Shown here: positions 16,828-24,621 of the stretch, one piece after another | Layout of the letters: the number at the start of each line of letters is the position of its first letter | Numbering within the stretch: position 1 is the first letter of the stretch | Assembly (NCBI RefSeq): GCF_001552195.1 | Contig: NZ_BCQS01000012.1 | Location: forward strand, 62,001-126,000 | DNA length: 64,000 bases | Direction: 5' to 3' | From: Actinomadura latina NBRC 106108 | Lineage (GTDB): Bacteria > Actinomycetota > Actinomycetes > Streptosporangiales > Streptosporangiaceae | Notes under the pieces: generated by a model | The model's database searches: none | Seen by the model: the letters and a program-made list of their open reading frames with translations, nothing else | What the model was told of the DNA's origin: nothing | Program-made: the position numbers and the translations under genes

Positions 16828-17903
16828 GCCCGCGGATGCGCCGCAAGACGGCGCGCGGACCCGAGTACTCCACGGTGCTGAAGACGCTGGCGTTCGTGGC
16901 GTTGACGGGGCTGCTCACCTTCTACATCGGCCAGCAGATCCTCGGCACCAGCTTCAGCGACCGCTACCGGCTGAGCGCCACCTTCGACGACGTCACCGGC
17001 CTGCTGGAAGGCGACGACGTGAAGGTCGCCGGCACGCCCGTCGGCCAGGTCGACGACATCGAGGTGGTGCGCGGCAAAGCCGTCGTGAAGATGGCGGTCG
17101 ACAAGGACGTCAGGCTCCCCTCCGACTCCACCGCCGCGATCCGCTGGCGCAACGTGATGGGGCAGCGGGTCGTCTACCTGGAGCCGGGGACGAGCCAGAC
17201 CAAGCTGGGCAACGGCGACCGCGTCCCGCACACCCGGTCGGTCGTGGACCTCGGCGAGGTCGTGAACGCGCTCGGCCCGCTGACCCGCAACCTGGACCCG
17301 GACCAGCTCAACAAGATCCTCACCGCCTTCTCCCTGGCGCTGGACGGCAACGAGCAGAACATCTCGATGCTGACCGACAACCTGGACGCGCTGCTGCAGA
17401 CGTTCGCGGCCCGCAAGAAGACGATCGTGGGGATGATCGACGACTACGAGACGGTGACCGGCGCGATCGCCACCCGCGACAAGCAGATCGCGGCGAGCGT
17501 CGACAACCTGGAGTCGCTCACCAAGGTCTTCGCGAACAACCGCAGGCTGCTGGAGAACGCGATCGTCGAGATCGGCGGCGTCACCACCAACCTCAACCAG
17601 GTGCTCGGCGGCAACGACGCGCAGCTCGCCCGCATCGTCGGCAACCTGGGCAAGTTCGCCGAGACGTTCCGGCTGAACGTCGCCCAGCTGGAGAAGATGG
17701 TGCAGCAGCTTCCGCTGACGCTGCGCCAGCTCTTCGCCTCCGCGAACGGCGGCCACTTCCTGCGCACGAACGCGCTGTGCCTGAACGTGATGCAGGGGCC
17801 GTGCCCGTTCCCGATGGAGCTGCCGAGGGCGCCGGGCACCGACGGGCCGTCCAAGAACGACCTCGTCAAGCTGAGGAAGATGCTGCAGGGAGGTGGCGGC
17901 TGA
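16824..17903 (+). CDS. mceB: Mce family protein, MceB position
   Basis: This 359-residue Mce subunit has a membrane anchor at about residues 19-40, an MCE domain (GDDVKVAGTPVGQVDDIEVV) near residues 45-125, and a coiled helical body rich in Leu, Asn and Asp. The GTG start overlaps the mceA stop and its stop overlaps mceC by TGATG. A Cys pair near the end (LCLNVMQGPCPFP) is shared by many MceB-type subunits and may form a disulfide outside the membrane. Confidence 0.92.
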   Translation: MSPRMRRKTARGPEYSTVLKTLAFVALTGLLTFYIGQQILGTSFSDRYRLSATFDDVTGLLEGDDVKVAGTPVGQVDDIEVVRGKAVVKMAVDKDVRLPSDSTAAIRWRNVMGQRVVYLEPGTSQTKLGNGDRVPHTRSVVDLGEVVNALGPLTRNLDPDQLNKILTAFSLALDGNEQNISMLTDNLDALLQTFAARKKTIVGMIDDYETVTGAIATRDKQIAASVDNLESLTKVFANNRRLLENAIVEIGGVTTNLNQVLGGNDAQLARIVGNLGKFAETFRLNVAQLEKMVQQLPLTLRQLFASANGGHFLRTNALCLNVMQGPCPFPMELPRAPGTDGPSKNDLVKLRKMLQGGGG

Positions 17904-18925
17904 TGGCGCTGAAGTCCCTGCGCGACGTCAACCACAAGATCGTCGCGATCGTCACGCTGACCGCGCTCGGCGCCACCTGCGTGTTCGCGTTCGCCGTCGG
18001 CCAGCTGCACCTGTTCGACCGCGGCTACACGATGAGCGGCGAGTTCAGCGATGCCGCCGGGCTGAAGAAGGGCCAGGACGTGCGGGTCGCCGGCGTGAAG
18101 TCGGGCCGCGTCACCTCGGTGGAACCCGACTTCGAGCACGGCAGGATCATCGTCACCTGGCACGTGAACGCCGGGATCGACCTCGGGCCGAAGACCCGGG
18201 CGGAGATCCAGACGACGACGCTGCTCGGCGGCCGGTACCTGCGGCTCTCCGGCCCGGTGTCCAAGCCGTACCTGGCGGACGTCCCGGAGTCGAGGCGGCG
18301 GATCCCGCTGGCGCGCACCAGCGTCCCCTTCACCGTCCCGGAGGCGCTGGAGGGCGCGCAGAACATCGTCGGCCGGCTCGACGAGAAGAGCATCGACAAG
18401 CTCCTCACCGAGATCAACAAGATCAAGTCGCCGGGCGCGCAGAAGCTGAACCGGATCCTGGTCAACATCCAGGACCTGTCGCGGATGCTCAACGACTCCT
18501 ACCCGCAGATCCAGCGGCTGATCGAGAGCAGCAAGACGATCACCGGCACGCTCGCGAGCAAGGACGATCAGCTCCGCGAGATCATCAACTCCAGCCAGGT
18601 GCTGCTGCAGACGCTGGTGCGGCGCCGCAACGAGCTGGCCGCGACGATCGGGCAGGGCAACCGCACCGTCCAGACGCTGTCCAACGTGATCTCCAAGAAC
18701 CAGCGGCAGCTCGACACGCTGCTGAGCAACCTGCACCTGCTGACCACCCGGCTCGCGCCCAACATGGACGCGCTGAACACCAACTTCTCGCTGCTCGGGC
18801 CCACGTTCCAGCAGGTCGCCAACCTCAAGGGCAACGGCCCCTGGATCGAGGGCGTGCTCACCGGGCTCGGCCCGCTGCAGCCGCCCGGCCCGATCTCCAC
18901 CCGGCGCGGCCAGGGAGGCAACTGA
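17903..18925 (+). CDS. mceC: Mce family protein, MceC position
   Basis: This 340-residue Mce subunit has an anchor helix (IVAIVTLTALGATCVFAFAVG, about residues 13-33), an MCE domain with GQDVRVAGVKSGRVTSVEPD, and a helical region with NRILVNIQDLSRMLND-like heptads. The C terminus is short, ending GPLQPPGPISTRRGQGGN. It is joined by TGATG at both ends. Confidence 0.92.
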   Translation: MALKSLRDVNHKIVAIVTLTALGATCVFAFAVGQLHLFDRGYTMSGEFSDAAGLKKGQDVRVAGVKSGRVTSVEPDFEHGRIIVTWHVNAGIDLGPKTRAEIQTTTLLGGRYLRLSGPVSKPYLADVPESRRRIPLARTSVPFTVPEALEGAQNIVGRLDEKSIDKLLTEINKIKSPGAQKLNRILVNIQDLSRMLNDSYPQIQRLIESSKTITGTLASKDDQLREIINSSQVLLQTLVRRRNELAATIGQGNRTVQTLSNVISKNQRQLDTLLSNLHLLTTRLAPNMDALNTNFSLLGPTFQQVANLKGNGPWIEGVLTGLGPLQPPGPISTRRGQGGN

Positions 18926-19992
18926 TGGGGCGCGTCATCGTGGGGGGACGACCCACCACACCCCCAGGCAAGGCCCGTGTGAAGGGAATCGCCATCGCCC
19001 TGGGCCTGGCCCTGACGGCGTCGCTGGGCGGCTGCTCGCTGGCTCCGTCCGCGAGCGAGCGCACGATGGTCGTCTACGTGCCGAAGGCCCGCTCCTTCTA
19101 CCCGGAGTCGAAGGTCAAGGTGATGGGCGCCGACGTGGGCCTCGTCGACAAGGTCGAGAATCAGGGCGACAAGGTCAAGGTCACGTTCCACCTGCGCGGC
19201 GACGTTCCGCTGCCGCAGGGGGTGCAGGCGTCGATCGTCCCGCTGAACCTGATCGGCGAGCGGAACCTGGTCCTGCATCCGGCGTGGAAGCCGGGGGAGC
19301 CGAAGGAGACCGCGGACGTCATCCCGATCGAGCGCACCCACGTGCCGGTCGAGGTGGACGACGCGCTCAGCTCCTTCACCAACCTCGCGAACGCGCTCGA
19401 TCCGACCAAGATGCAGTCCGCGCTCGGCACCGCGGCCGACACGGTGAGGGGCAACGGCAAGGAGTTCAACGCCACCCTCGAACAGAGCGCCCGCCTCATC
19501 GAGAACGTCGCCGGGCAGGACCAGGAACTGATCGAGGTCGCGCGGAACCTCGACCGGCTCGCCGGGGTGGTGCGCGGACGCGAGCAGGTCCTCGGCTCGA
19601 TGATCCGGGACTTCGGCGAGGCGAGCCGGGTGCTCAGCTCCGAGCGCGGCGAACTGCAGCAGCTGATCAGCGGCATCCTCGAACTGGCGAAGAACGGCGA
19701 CAAGCTGATCCAGAAGTACAAGGGCAACCTGCCCTACGACCTGGCGGTCCTCACCAGGGCCGCGCTGGTCCTCAAGGGCAACGCCAAGGAGGTCGCGCAG
19801 CTGCTGCACGTGCTTCCCGGCATCGGTGACGCCCTCATCGGCGGCTACAACCCGAAGAACAAGTCGCTGCAGATCCGGTTCGCGACGGACGCGTTCCTGC
19901 GGACGTGGCTGAAGGGCCTGATGAACACCGACGAAGTCGGCTGCCCGCTTCCGAAGCCGAACTCCAACTGCCCCTGGGACGGAGGCAACTGA
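18925..19992 (+). CDS. mceD: Mce family lipoprotein, MceD position
   Basis: This 355-residue Mce subunit carries a lipoprotein signal: a hydrophobic stretch followed by LTASLGGCS, where the Cys would be lipidated. The MCE domain (SKVKVMGADVGLVDKVENQG) runs over about residues 50-130, then a long helical body. Membrane attachment is therefore by lipid. The unit is joined by TGATG to mceC and mceE. A Cys pair in the tail (VGCPLPKPNSNCPW) is visible. Confidence 0.9.
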   Translation: MGRVIVGGRPTTPPGKARVKGIAIALGLALTASLGGCSLAPSASERTMVVYVPKARSFYPESKVKVMGADVGLVDKVENQGDKVKVTFHLRGDVPLPQGVQASIVPLNLIGERNLVLHPAWKPGEPKETADVIPIERTHVPVEVDDALSSFTNLANALDPTKMQSALGTAADTVRGNGKEFNATLEQSARLIENVAGQDQELIEVARNLDRLAGVVRGREQVLGSMIRDFGEASRVLSSERGELQQLISGILELAKNGDKLIQKYKGNLPYDLAVLTRAALVLKGNAKEVAQLLHVLPGIGDALIGGYNPKNKSLQIRFATDAFLRTWLKGLMNTDEVGCPLPKPNSNCPWDGGN

Positions 19993-21047
19993 TGGGCAGG
20001 AGATTCCTCCTCGTCATCGTGGCCGCGGTCCTCGCGGTCTCGGGTTGCTCCTACAAGACGGCGGGCGCGCCGAAGGGCGACCTCACGCTGACCGCCACGT
20101 TCGACGACGCGCAGGGCCTCGTCGCCGGGCACAGCGTGCAGATGTCCGACATCACGATCGGCACCGTCACCAAGGTCGAGCTGGTCGGCTACAAGGCGAA
20201 GGCGACGCTGTCCATCGAGGACGACGTCAAGATCCCTAAGGGCACCAGGGCCGAGATCAAGGTGACGTCGCTGCTCGGTGAGAACTACGTCGACCTGCGG
20301 CTGCCGCCCGGCGCGAGCATGGACCGCGGTCCCTTCCTCGCCTCCGGCGCCGCGATCACCGACACCAGCGTCCAGCCCGCGTTCGAGGAGGTCGTCGGGC
20401 AGGCCGGGCCGCTGATCCAGGCGCTCGCGGGCGACGACGTGGCGACCGTCGTCGACGCCGGCGCCACCGCGCTGGACGGCAACGGGCAGAAGCTCAACAA
20501 GACGATCGCCCAGGCGAGCGACCTGGTGAAGCTGTTCGCCGCGCAGCGCGTCGAGCTGGGCGAGTCCGTCGACCGGTTCGCGAAGCTGGGCCGGTCGCTG
20601 GCCAAGGGCGGCGACGCGCTGAGCGAGGCCCCCGGGCAGCTCGAACGCACCACCCGGATGCTGAACGACGACAAAGAGAAGATCATCAAGACCGTCGACC
20701 GGCTCACCCGGATGGCGCACGAGCTGAACGACAAGGTCCTGGAGGGACGCATCCGCCGGTTCCGGCAGCTGCTGAACGACCTCGACCCCGTCCTGCAGCA
20801 GCTCGGCAGCAACCGCAAGCGGCTCACCGCGGTGGTGGACGGCATCGTGGCCTTCTCGTACAAGATCCCGCTGGCCAGCTACGACGGCCAGCTGCTGCTC
20901 TACCCGATCCTCCGCATCACCTGGCCGGACGGGCGACCGATCTTCCCCGGGCTCAGCGAGAAGCCGAAGAAGACCGCCTCGACCAAGATTCCGAAGCAGC
21001 TCGACGACGCACTGCCGGACCTTGAGAAGATCCTGGGAGGGCGTTGA
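19992..21047 (+). CDS. mceE: Mce family lipoprotein, MceE position (LprK-like)
   Basis: This 351-residue Mce subunit has a clear lipobox, LAVSGCS, near residue 18, matching the lipoprotein (LprK-like) slot of mycobacterial mce operons. The MCE domain (GHSVQMSDITIGTVTKVEL) spans about residues 30-110. The body is helical with many Leu, Asp and Lys. The start overlaps the mceD stop by TGATG. Two adjacent subunits with lipoboxes (D and E) is worth noting, since mycobacterial operons usually have one. Confidence 0.9.
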   Translation: MGRRFLLVIVAAVLAVSGCSYKTAGAPKGDLTLTATFDDAQGLVAGHSVQMSDITIGTVTKVELVGYKAKATLSIEDDVKIPKGTRAEIKVTSLLGENYVDLRLPPGASMDRGPFLASGAAITDTSVQPAFEEVVGQAGPLIQALAGDDVATVVDAGATALDGNGQKLNKTIAQASDLVKLFAAQRVELGESVDRFAKLGRSLAKGGDALSEAPGQLERTTRMLNDDKEKIIKTVDRLTRMAHELNDKVLEGRIRRFRQLLNDLDPVLQQLGSNRKRLTAVVDGIVAFSYKIPLASYDGQLLLYPILRITWPDGRPIFPGLSEKPKKTASTKIPKQLDDALPDLEKILGGR

Positions 21048-22345
21048 TGACCAGGCGGCTGACGATCAACCTGGTGGCCTTCGGCGTCCTCGCCGCGGTC
21101 ATGGTGGTGTGGGCGTTCAACAACGTCGTCCGGTTCGACTTCATCGACCGGCCGTACCACATCACGGTGGAGTTCGAGTCCTCGCCCGGCCTGCACCCGA
21201 ACTTCGAGGTCGACTACCTCGGGCTGCGGATCGGCAAGATCGACTCGGTGAAGCTGAAGAAGGACAAGGTCATCGTCCGGCTGGACATCGAACGGGACGT
21301 GAAGATCCCGAAGGGTGTCACCGCCGCCGCGGCCCGCAAGTCCGCGGTCGGCGAGCCGGTCGTCGAGCTGACCCCGGGTGCCGGGCAGGCGGACGCGCCG
21401 CCGATGAAGCCCGGCGCCGTCATCCCGGTGTCGCAGACCTCGGTCCCGCCCAAGTACGGCGACCTGTTCGGCGCGGTCATCGACTCGCTGAAGGCGATCA
21501 ACCCCGACGACGCCAAGGTGCTCACGCACGAGCTGGCCGCGGGCTGGTCGGGACGCGAGGACTCGCTCCGGCAGATCATCAACGGCGGCGACGACCTGAC
21601 CAAGACGTTCGCGGAGAACACCGAGCTCCTCGACGGGCTGACCAAGGACCTTGGCCGGATCACCTACGTGCTCAACCGGAACCGCGGGTCGCTCGGCGCC
21701 GGCATCGACAACCTCGCCGCGCTGACCGCGGCGCTCAGCCAGGTCCGCGGCCAGATCGCCGAGCTGCGCGACCGGGGCCCCGACCTGCTCGCCACGGTCA
21801 ACGGCCTGCTCGACCAGACCGAGTCCGACTTCGGGTGCACCGTCGACAAGCTCGGCAACTGGGGCGTCGGGAAGTACAACCCCGGCTACCTGAGGGACCT
21901 GAACAAGACGCTGGCGCGGGCTCCGCAGCTGAAGACGGTCCTCGACAACGTGATCGGGATCGACCAGGGCAAGCCCGTCCTGAACGTCGTCTTCCAGGTC
22001 ACCTTGAACACGCCGGCGACGCTGGAGTACAAGTACCCGCTGCCGCAGCCGAAGGTGAACAAGGTCCCGACCTGCCCCGGCGGGCGGATGCCGGCGGTGA
22101 CCAAGCAGAAGCCCTACAAGGCCGAGAACCCGGGCGAGACGATCCCGACGCACGATCCGGCGCTCGACCGGCAGGTGCAGGCCAGGAACGCCGCGAACAA
22201 CGGCGACGACTCTTCTGGCGGGCCGCCGGTTTGGCTAGTGTACGTTCCCCCGGTCATCGCCCTGCTGGTGCTGATCAGGGTCCTGATGGGCTCGGTGCCC
22301 GTGGTGTCGCGCCTCGGCCGGCTGCGCCGGCGCAAGGAGGACTGA
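21047..22345 (+). CDS. mceF: Mce family protein, MceF position, with a second C-terminal helix
   Basis: This 432-residue Mce subunit has an N-terminal anchor (INLVAFGVLAAVMVVWAF), an MCE domain (NFEVDYLGLRIGKIDSVKL) at about residues 40-120, a helical body and Cys residues in DFGCTVDKLG and VPTCPGG. It also carries a second hydrophobic segment near the end (WLVYVPPVIALLVLIRVLMG), followed by a basic tail RLRRRKED. I used the ATG at 21047, giving the TGATG overlap seen elsewhere; the TTG at 21044 is in frame. Confidence 0.9.
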   Translation: MTRRLTINLVAFGVLAAVMVVWAFNNVVRFDFIDRPYHITVEFESSPGLHPNFEVDYLGLRIGKIDSVKLKKDKVIVRLDIERDVKIPKGVTAAAARKSAVGEPVVELTPGAGQADAPPMKPGAVIPVSQTSVPPKYGDLFGAVIDSLKAINPDDAKVLTHELAAGWSGREDSLRQIINGGDDLTKTFAENTELLDGLTKDLGRITYVLNRNRGSLGAGIDNLAALTAALSQVRGQIAELRDRGPDLLATVNGLLDQTESDFGCTVDKLGNWGVGKYNPGYLRDLNKTLARAPQLKTVLDNVIGIDQGKPVLNVVFQVTLNTPATLEYKYPLPQPKVNKVPTCPGGRMPAVTKQKPYKAENPGETIPTHDPALDRQVQARNAANNGDDSSGGPPVWLVYVPPVIALLVLIRVLMGSVPVVSRLGRLRRRKED

Positions 22346-22372
22346 GCCGGCCGCGCCGGCGCAAGGACTGAC
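22317..22372 (+). repeat. Imperfect tandem duplication around the mceF stop
   Basis: The last bases of mceF, including its stop, are followed at once by a near copy: about 29 bases ending GCGCAAGGAGGACTGA, then about 27 bases ending GCGCAAGGACTGA. The copies differ by one substitution and a 3-base deletion. The second copy is non-coding spacer. Confidence 0.7.
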
Positions 22373-22395
22373 TCAACCCCCGAGGAGCTACCGAA

Positions 22396-23388
22396 GTGAC
22401 AGCCAAGACCGGCAAGGACCAGGTCGACGAGGTCGAGGCGGTCCCGGCCGAGGAGCAGGCGGAGACCCAGGCGGAGGCCGGGGAGGCCGAGGCGACGCCG
22501 GCGCGCCCCGCCGCCAAGCGCAAGCGCCGCGTGCGGGTCATCGAGGTCATCGACGACGAGGACCTGGACGAGGTGCTTGAGGCCCTCGACGCCGGGGACG
22601 ACGACGCCGCGGCGGTCGAGGAGGAGGTCGCGGAGGCGCCCCCGGCCCGTCCGGCCAAGTCCGCCGCCAAGCCGGTTGCGAAGGCCGCGCCGAAGGCCGC
22701 TCCGAAGGCCCGCCCGACCCGCCTCGAACCTCCGGAGGAGGCCGAGGAGGCGCCGGGCCGCTCAGGCGGCGCCCCGGCGGGGTCACGGCCGGGCCTGTTC
22801 GGGCTGCCCCTCGTTCCGACGGTGGTGTTCGTGGTGCTCGTCGCGCTGCTGGCGAGCCTTGCGGTCTGGAAGTGGACGAGCGCGAGCTCCCTGTCGTCCG
22901 AGCAGAACGAGCGCGAGGCCATCGGCAAGGTCGTCTCCGCCTACGGCGACATCGCCTACAACTACAACGCGACGAACTACGAGACGCAGACCGGCAAGGC
23001 TCTGAAGCTGATGGCCGGCGACATGCAGGAGGACTACAAGAAGAACACGGTGCCCACCCTGGCCGGCGCCTTCCAGGCCGACTCCCAGGTGGCGCTGACC
23101 TCCAAGACCAACCAGGTGTTCGTCGGCAGCGTCAACGGCAGGTTCGCCACGGCGGTGCTCATGATGGACATGGCGCTGAAGACCAAGGACGGCGCGATCA
23201 ACCAGCCGGCGACGCTGCTGCGGCTGTCGCTGAGCAAGATCGACGGTGCCTGGAAGATCACCCAGCAGTACCCGTCCGGCGTCAACGACCAGAACAAGAA
23301 CCAGCAGCAGGGCGGGCTGCCGGGCGTCCCGAGCGGCGGCGCGTCGACGTCGCCGAAGCCGGCGACGAGCGAGAAGCCGAAGAACTGA
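22396..23388 (+). CDS. Mce-associated membrane protein
   Basis: This 330-residue protein of the mammalian-cell-entry-associated (Mam) type is found at the 3' end of such operons. A long acidic and Ala/Pro/Lys-rich cytoplasmic region (about residues 1-135) contains KRKRRVRVIEVIDDEDLDE. One transmembrane helix follows (LVPTVVFVVLVALLASLAVW, about 138-157), then an extracytoplasmic domain with the NTF2/VirB8-like pattern (REAIGKVVSAYGDIAYNYN to KIDGAWKITQQYP). The GTG start has GAGGAG nine bases upstream. It probably stabilises the Mce complex. A 12-bp hairpin ends the operon. Confidence 0.87.
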   Translation: MTAKTGKDQVDEVEAVPAEEQAETQAEAGEAEATPARPAAKRKRRVRVIEVIDDEDLDEVLEALDAGDDDAAAVEEEVAEAPPARPAKSAAKPVAKAAPKAAPKARPTRLEPPEEAEEAPGRSGGAPAGSRPGLFGLPLVPTVVFVVLVALLASLAVWKWTSASSLSSEQNEREAIGKVVSAYGDIAYNYNATNYETQTGKALKLMAGDMQEDYKKNTVPTLAGAFQADSQVALTSKTNQVFVGSVNGRFATAVLMMDMALKTKDGAINQPATLLRLSLSKIDGAWKITQQYPSGVNDQNKNQQQGGLPGVPSGGASTSPKPATSEKPKN

Positions 23389-23397
23389 CGACCGGCC

Positions 23398-23425
23398 GCG
23401 CCCCGCACGGAAGCGTGCGGGGCGC
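23398..23425. terminator. Terminator of the mce operon
   Basis: This perfect 12-bp inverted repeat (GCGCCCCGCACG and CGTGCGGGGCGC) with a GAAG tetraloop lies 9 bases after the last stop. It sits between convergent genes (mce and rpsD). No T-run follows. Confidence 0.75.
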
Positions 23426-23523
23426 CCGCACGTCATGCCCGCCGCGAGCGGGAGGAGGGCAGGCGGGGCGGCCGACCGCGCCGCGTCCCGTGAGGAGCTC
23501 GGCGACCTGCCTGGGCAGTACGG

Positions 23524-24129
23524 CTAGCGCGAGTAGTGCTCGACGACCAGCTGCTCGTCGCAGATGACGGGGATCTCCGTGCGTTCGGGGAGCCTGGTGA
23601 GCCGCGCGGCGAGGGCGTCGTGCCGGACGTCCAGATAGGGCGGGACGTTCTCCGCGTGCCCGCCGGCGGCGGCGATCTGGAAGGCGTCCATGCGGTGGCT
23701 GCGCTCGGCGATCGTGATGACGTCGCCGGGCCGCAGCCGGTAGGACGGGCGGTCGACGCGGCGGCCGTTCACGAGGACGTGCCGGTGCACGACGAACTGC
23801 CGCGCCTGGTAGATGGTGCGGGCGAACCCCGCGCGCAGGACCAGCGCGTCCAGCCGGCATTCCAGGTCGGCGAGGAGCGCGTCGCCGGTCTTGACGCCGG
23901 CCTTGGCGGCCTTGGCGAAGGCGTTGCGGAGCTGCGCCTCGCGGATGTTGTACTGGGCCCGCAGCCGCTGCTTCTCCCGCAGCCGGACCTTGTAGTCGGT
24001 CTCCTGCTTGCGGGCGCGCCCGTGCATGCCTGGCGGGTAGGGGCGCGCCTCGAAGTACTTCACGCTCTTCGGCGTCAGCGGGATCCCGAGGGCCCGCGAC
24101 AACCGCACTTTCGGACGAGGGTTGTTCAT
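23524..24129 (-). CDS. rpsD: Ribosomal protein S4, stand-alone gene
   Basis: This 201-residue small-subunit protein S4 is close to the Streptomyces single-gene form: it starts MNNPRPKVRLSRALGIPLTP and lacks N-terminal zinc Cys residues. The S4 RNA-binding domain is at about residues 90-150 (RLDALVLRAGFARTIYQARQ then VNGRRVDRPSYRLRPGD), and the tail ends PVICDEQLVVEHYSR. The ATG at 24129 has AAGGAG four bases upstream. It is not in the alpha operon context. Two DtxR/IdeR-like boxes sit just upstream of the ribosome site, so its expression is probably metal-dependent, which would imply a second S4 gene elsewhere. Confidence 0.93.
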   Translation of the reverse strand: MNNPRPKVRLSRALGIPLTPKSVKYFEARPYPPGMHGRARKQETDYKVRLREKQRLRAQYNIREAQLRNAFAKAAKAGVKTGDALLADLECRLDALVLRAGFARTIYQARQFVVHRHVLVNGRRVDRPSYRLRPGDVITIAERSHRMDAFQIAAAGGHAENVPPYLDVRHDALAARLTRLPERTEIPVICDEQLVVEHYSR

Positions 24130-24144
24130 CACTCTCCTTGGTGA

Positions 24145-24173
24145 TTAGGTACACCTAAGTTAGGCAAGCCTAA
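24145..24173. promoter_or_regulatory. Two adjacent DtxR/IdeR-like iron boxes upstream of rpsD
   Basis: TTAGGTACACCTAA (24145-24158) and TTAGGCAAGCCTAA (24160-24173) each have perfect 6-bp arms and a 2-base centre, with centres 15 bp apart. The TTAGG/CCTAA half-sites are those of DtxR/IdeR iron boxes; the second box with its flank matches about 15 of 19 positions of the consensus TTAGGTTAGGCTAACCTAA. They lie 16-44 bases before the rpsD start. Confidence 0.75.
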
Positions 24174-24621
24174 TCTTTACGTCAAGGAGCCGGGGTTCGC
24201 ACCGCGGCGAACCGGGTGCGCCGCCGCGTAAGTGATCTCCACGGTCACCGGCGCGGCCGCAGGCGGCCGTTCGCCCGCCGGGACCGGGGCTGACCCGTAA
24301 GTACGTACTCCCCGCACCTGGACGCGCGGCCGGATTTGGCGGTGATCTCCCGGATGGCGCGGAGGGGGTCAGCCGGGTCATGCTCAGGACTCCGGCCGAG
24401 GGACGCCGAAAACGGCACCTTTGTCCGGGACGATCCCGATCGCCGGCCGGCCCTCGCGGGGTGGGCAGGCCGGCGACGGGTACCGTACCGGCCAGGGGCG
24501 CGGGCGCCCCCCGGCCGGGCCGGTGGTCCGGCGCCGCGAAGCACGACACGGGGGGCGTGGTCCGGGCCACTGGTCGCAATTGGCCGTTCCGGGTCCCGGC
24601 ATCGCGCCGCAGGCTGGAGAC
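24174..24621. other. Intergenic region, no gene recognised
   Basis: The 448 bases between the divergent rpsD and PLP-enzyme genes presumably carry both promoters. GC-rich inverted repeats occur (for example GCCGGCC around 24449 with GGCCGGC around 24468, and GGTACCGTACC near 24480). I looked for a SAM-type riboswitch because the downstream gene is a transsulfuration enzyme and found no convincing core. Confidence 0.5.

Noticed and set aside
24174-24621. Possible SAM-type riboswitch before the transsulfuration gene
   Set aside because: No conserved core could be recognised by eye; only generic GC-rich inverted repeats are present. A covariance-model search (for example SAM-IV) would decide it.
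24421-24621. Extended start of the PLP-enzyme gene at 24421
   Set aside because: The added 67 residues are unconserved-looking low-complexity sequence, while the ATG at 24622 has a ribosome site and yields a normal family length.
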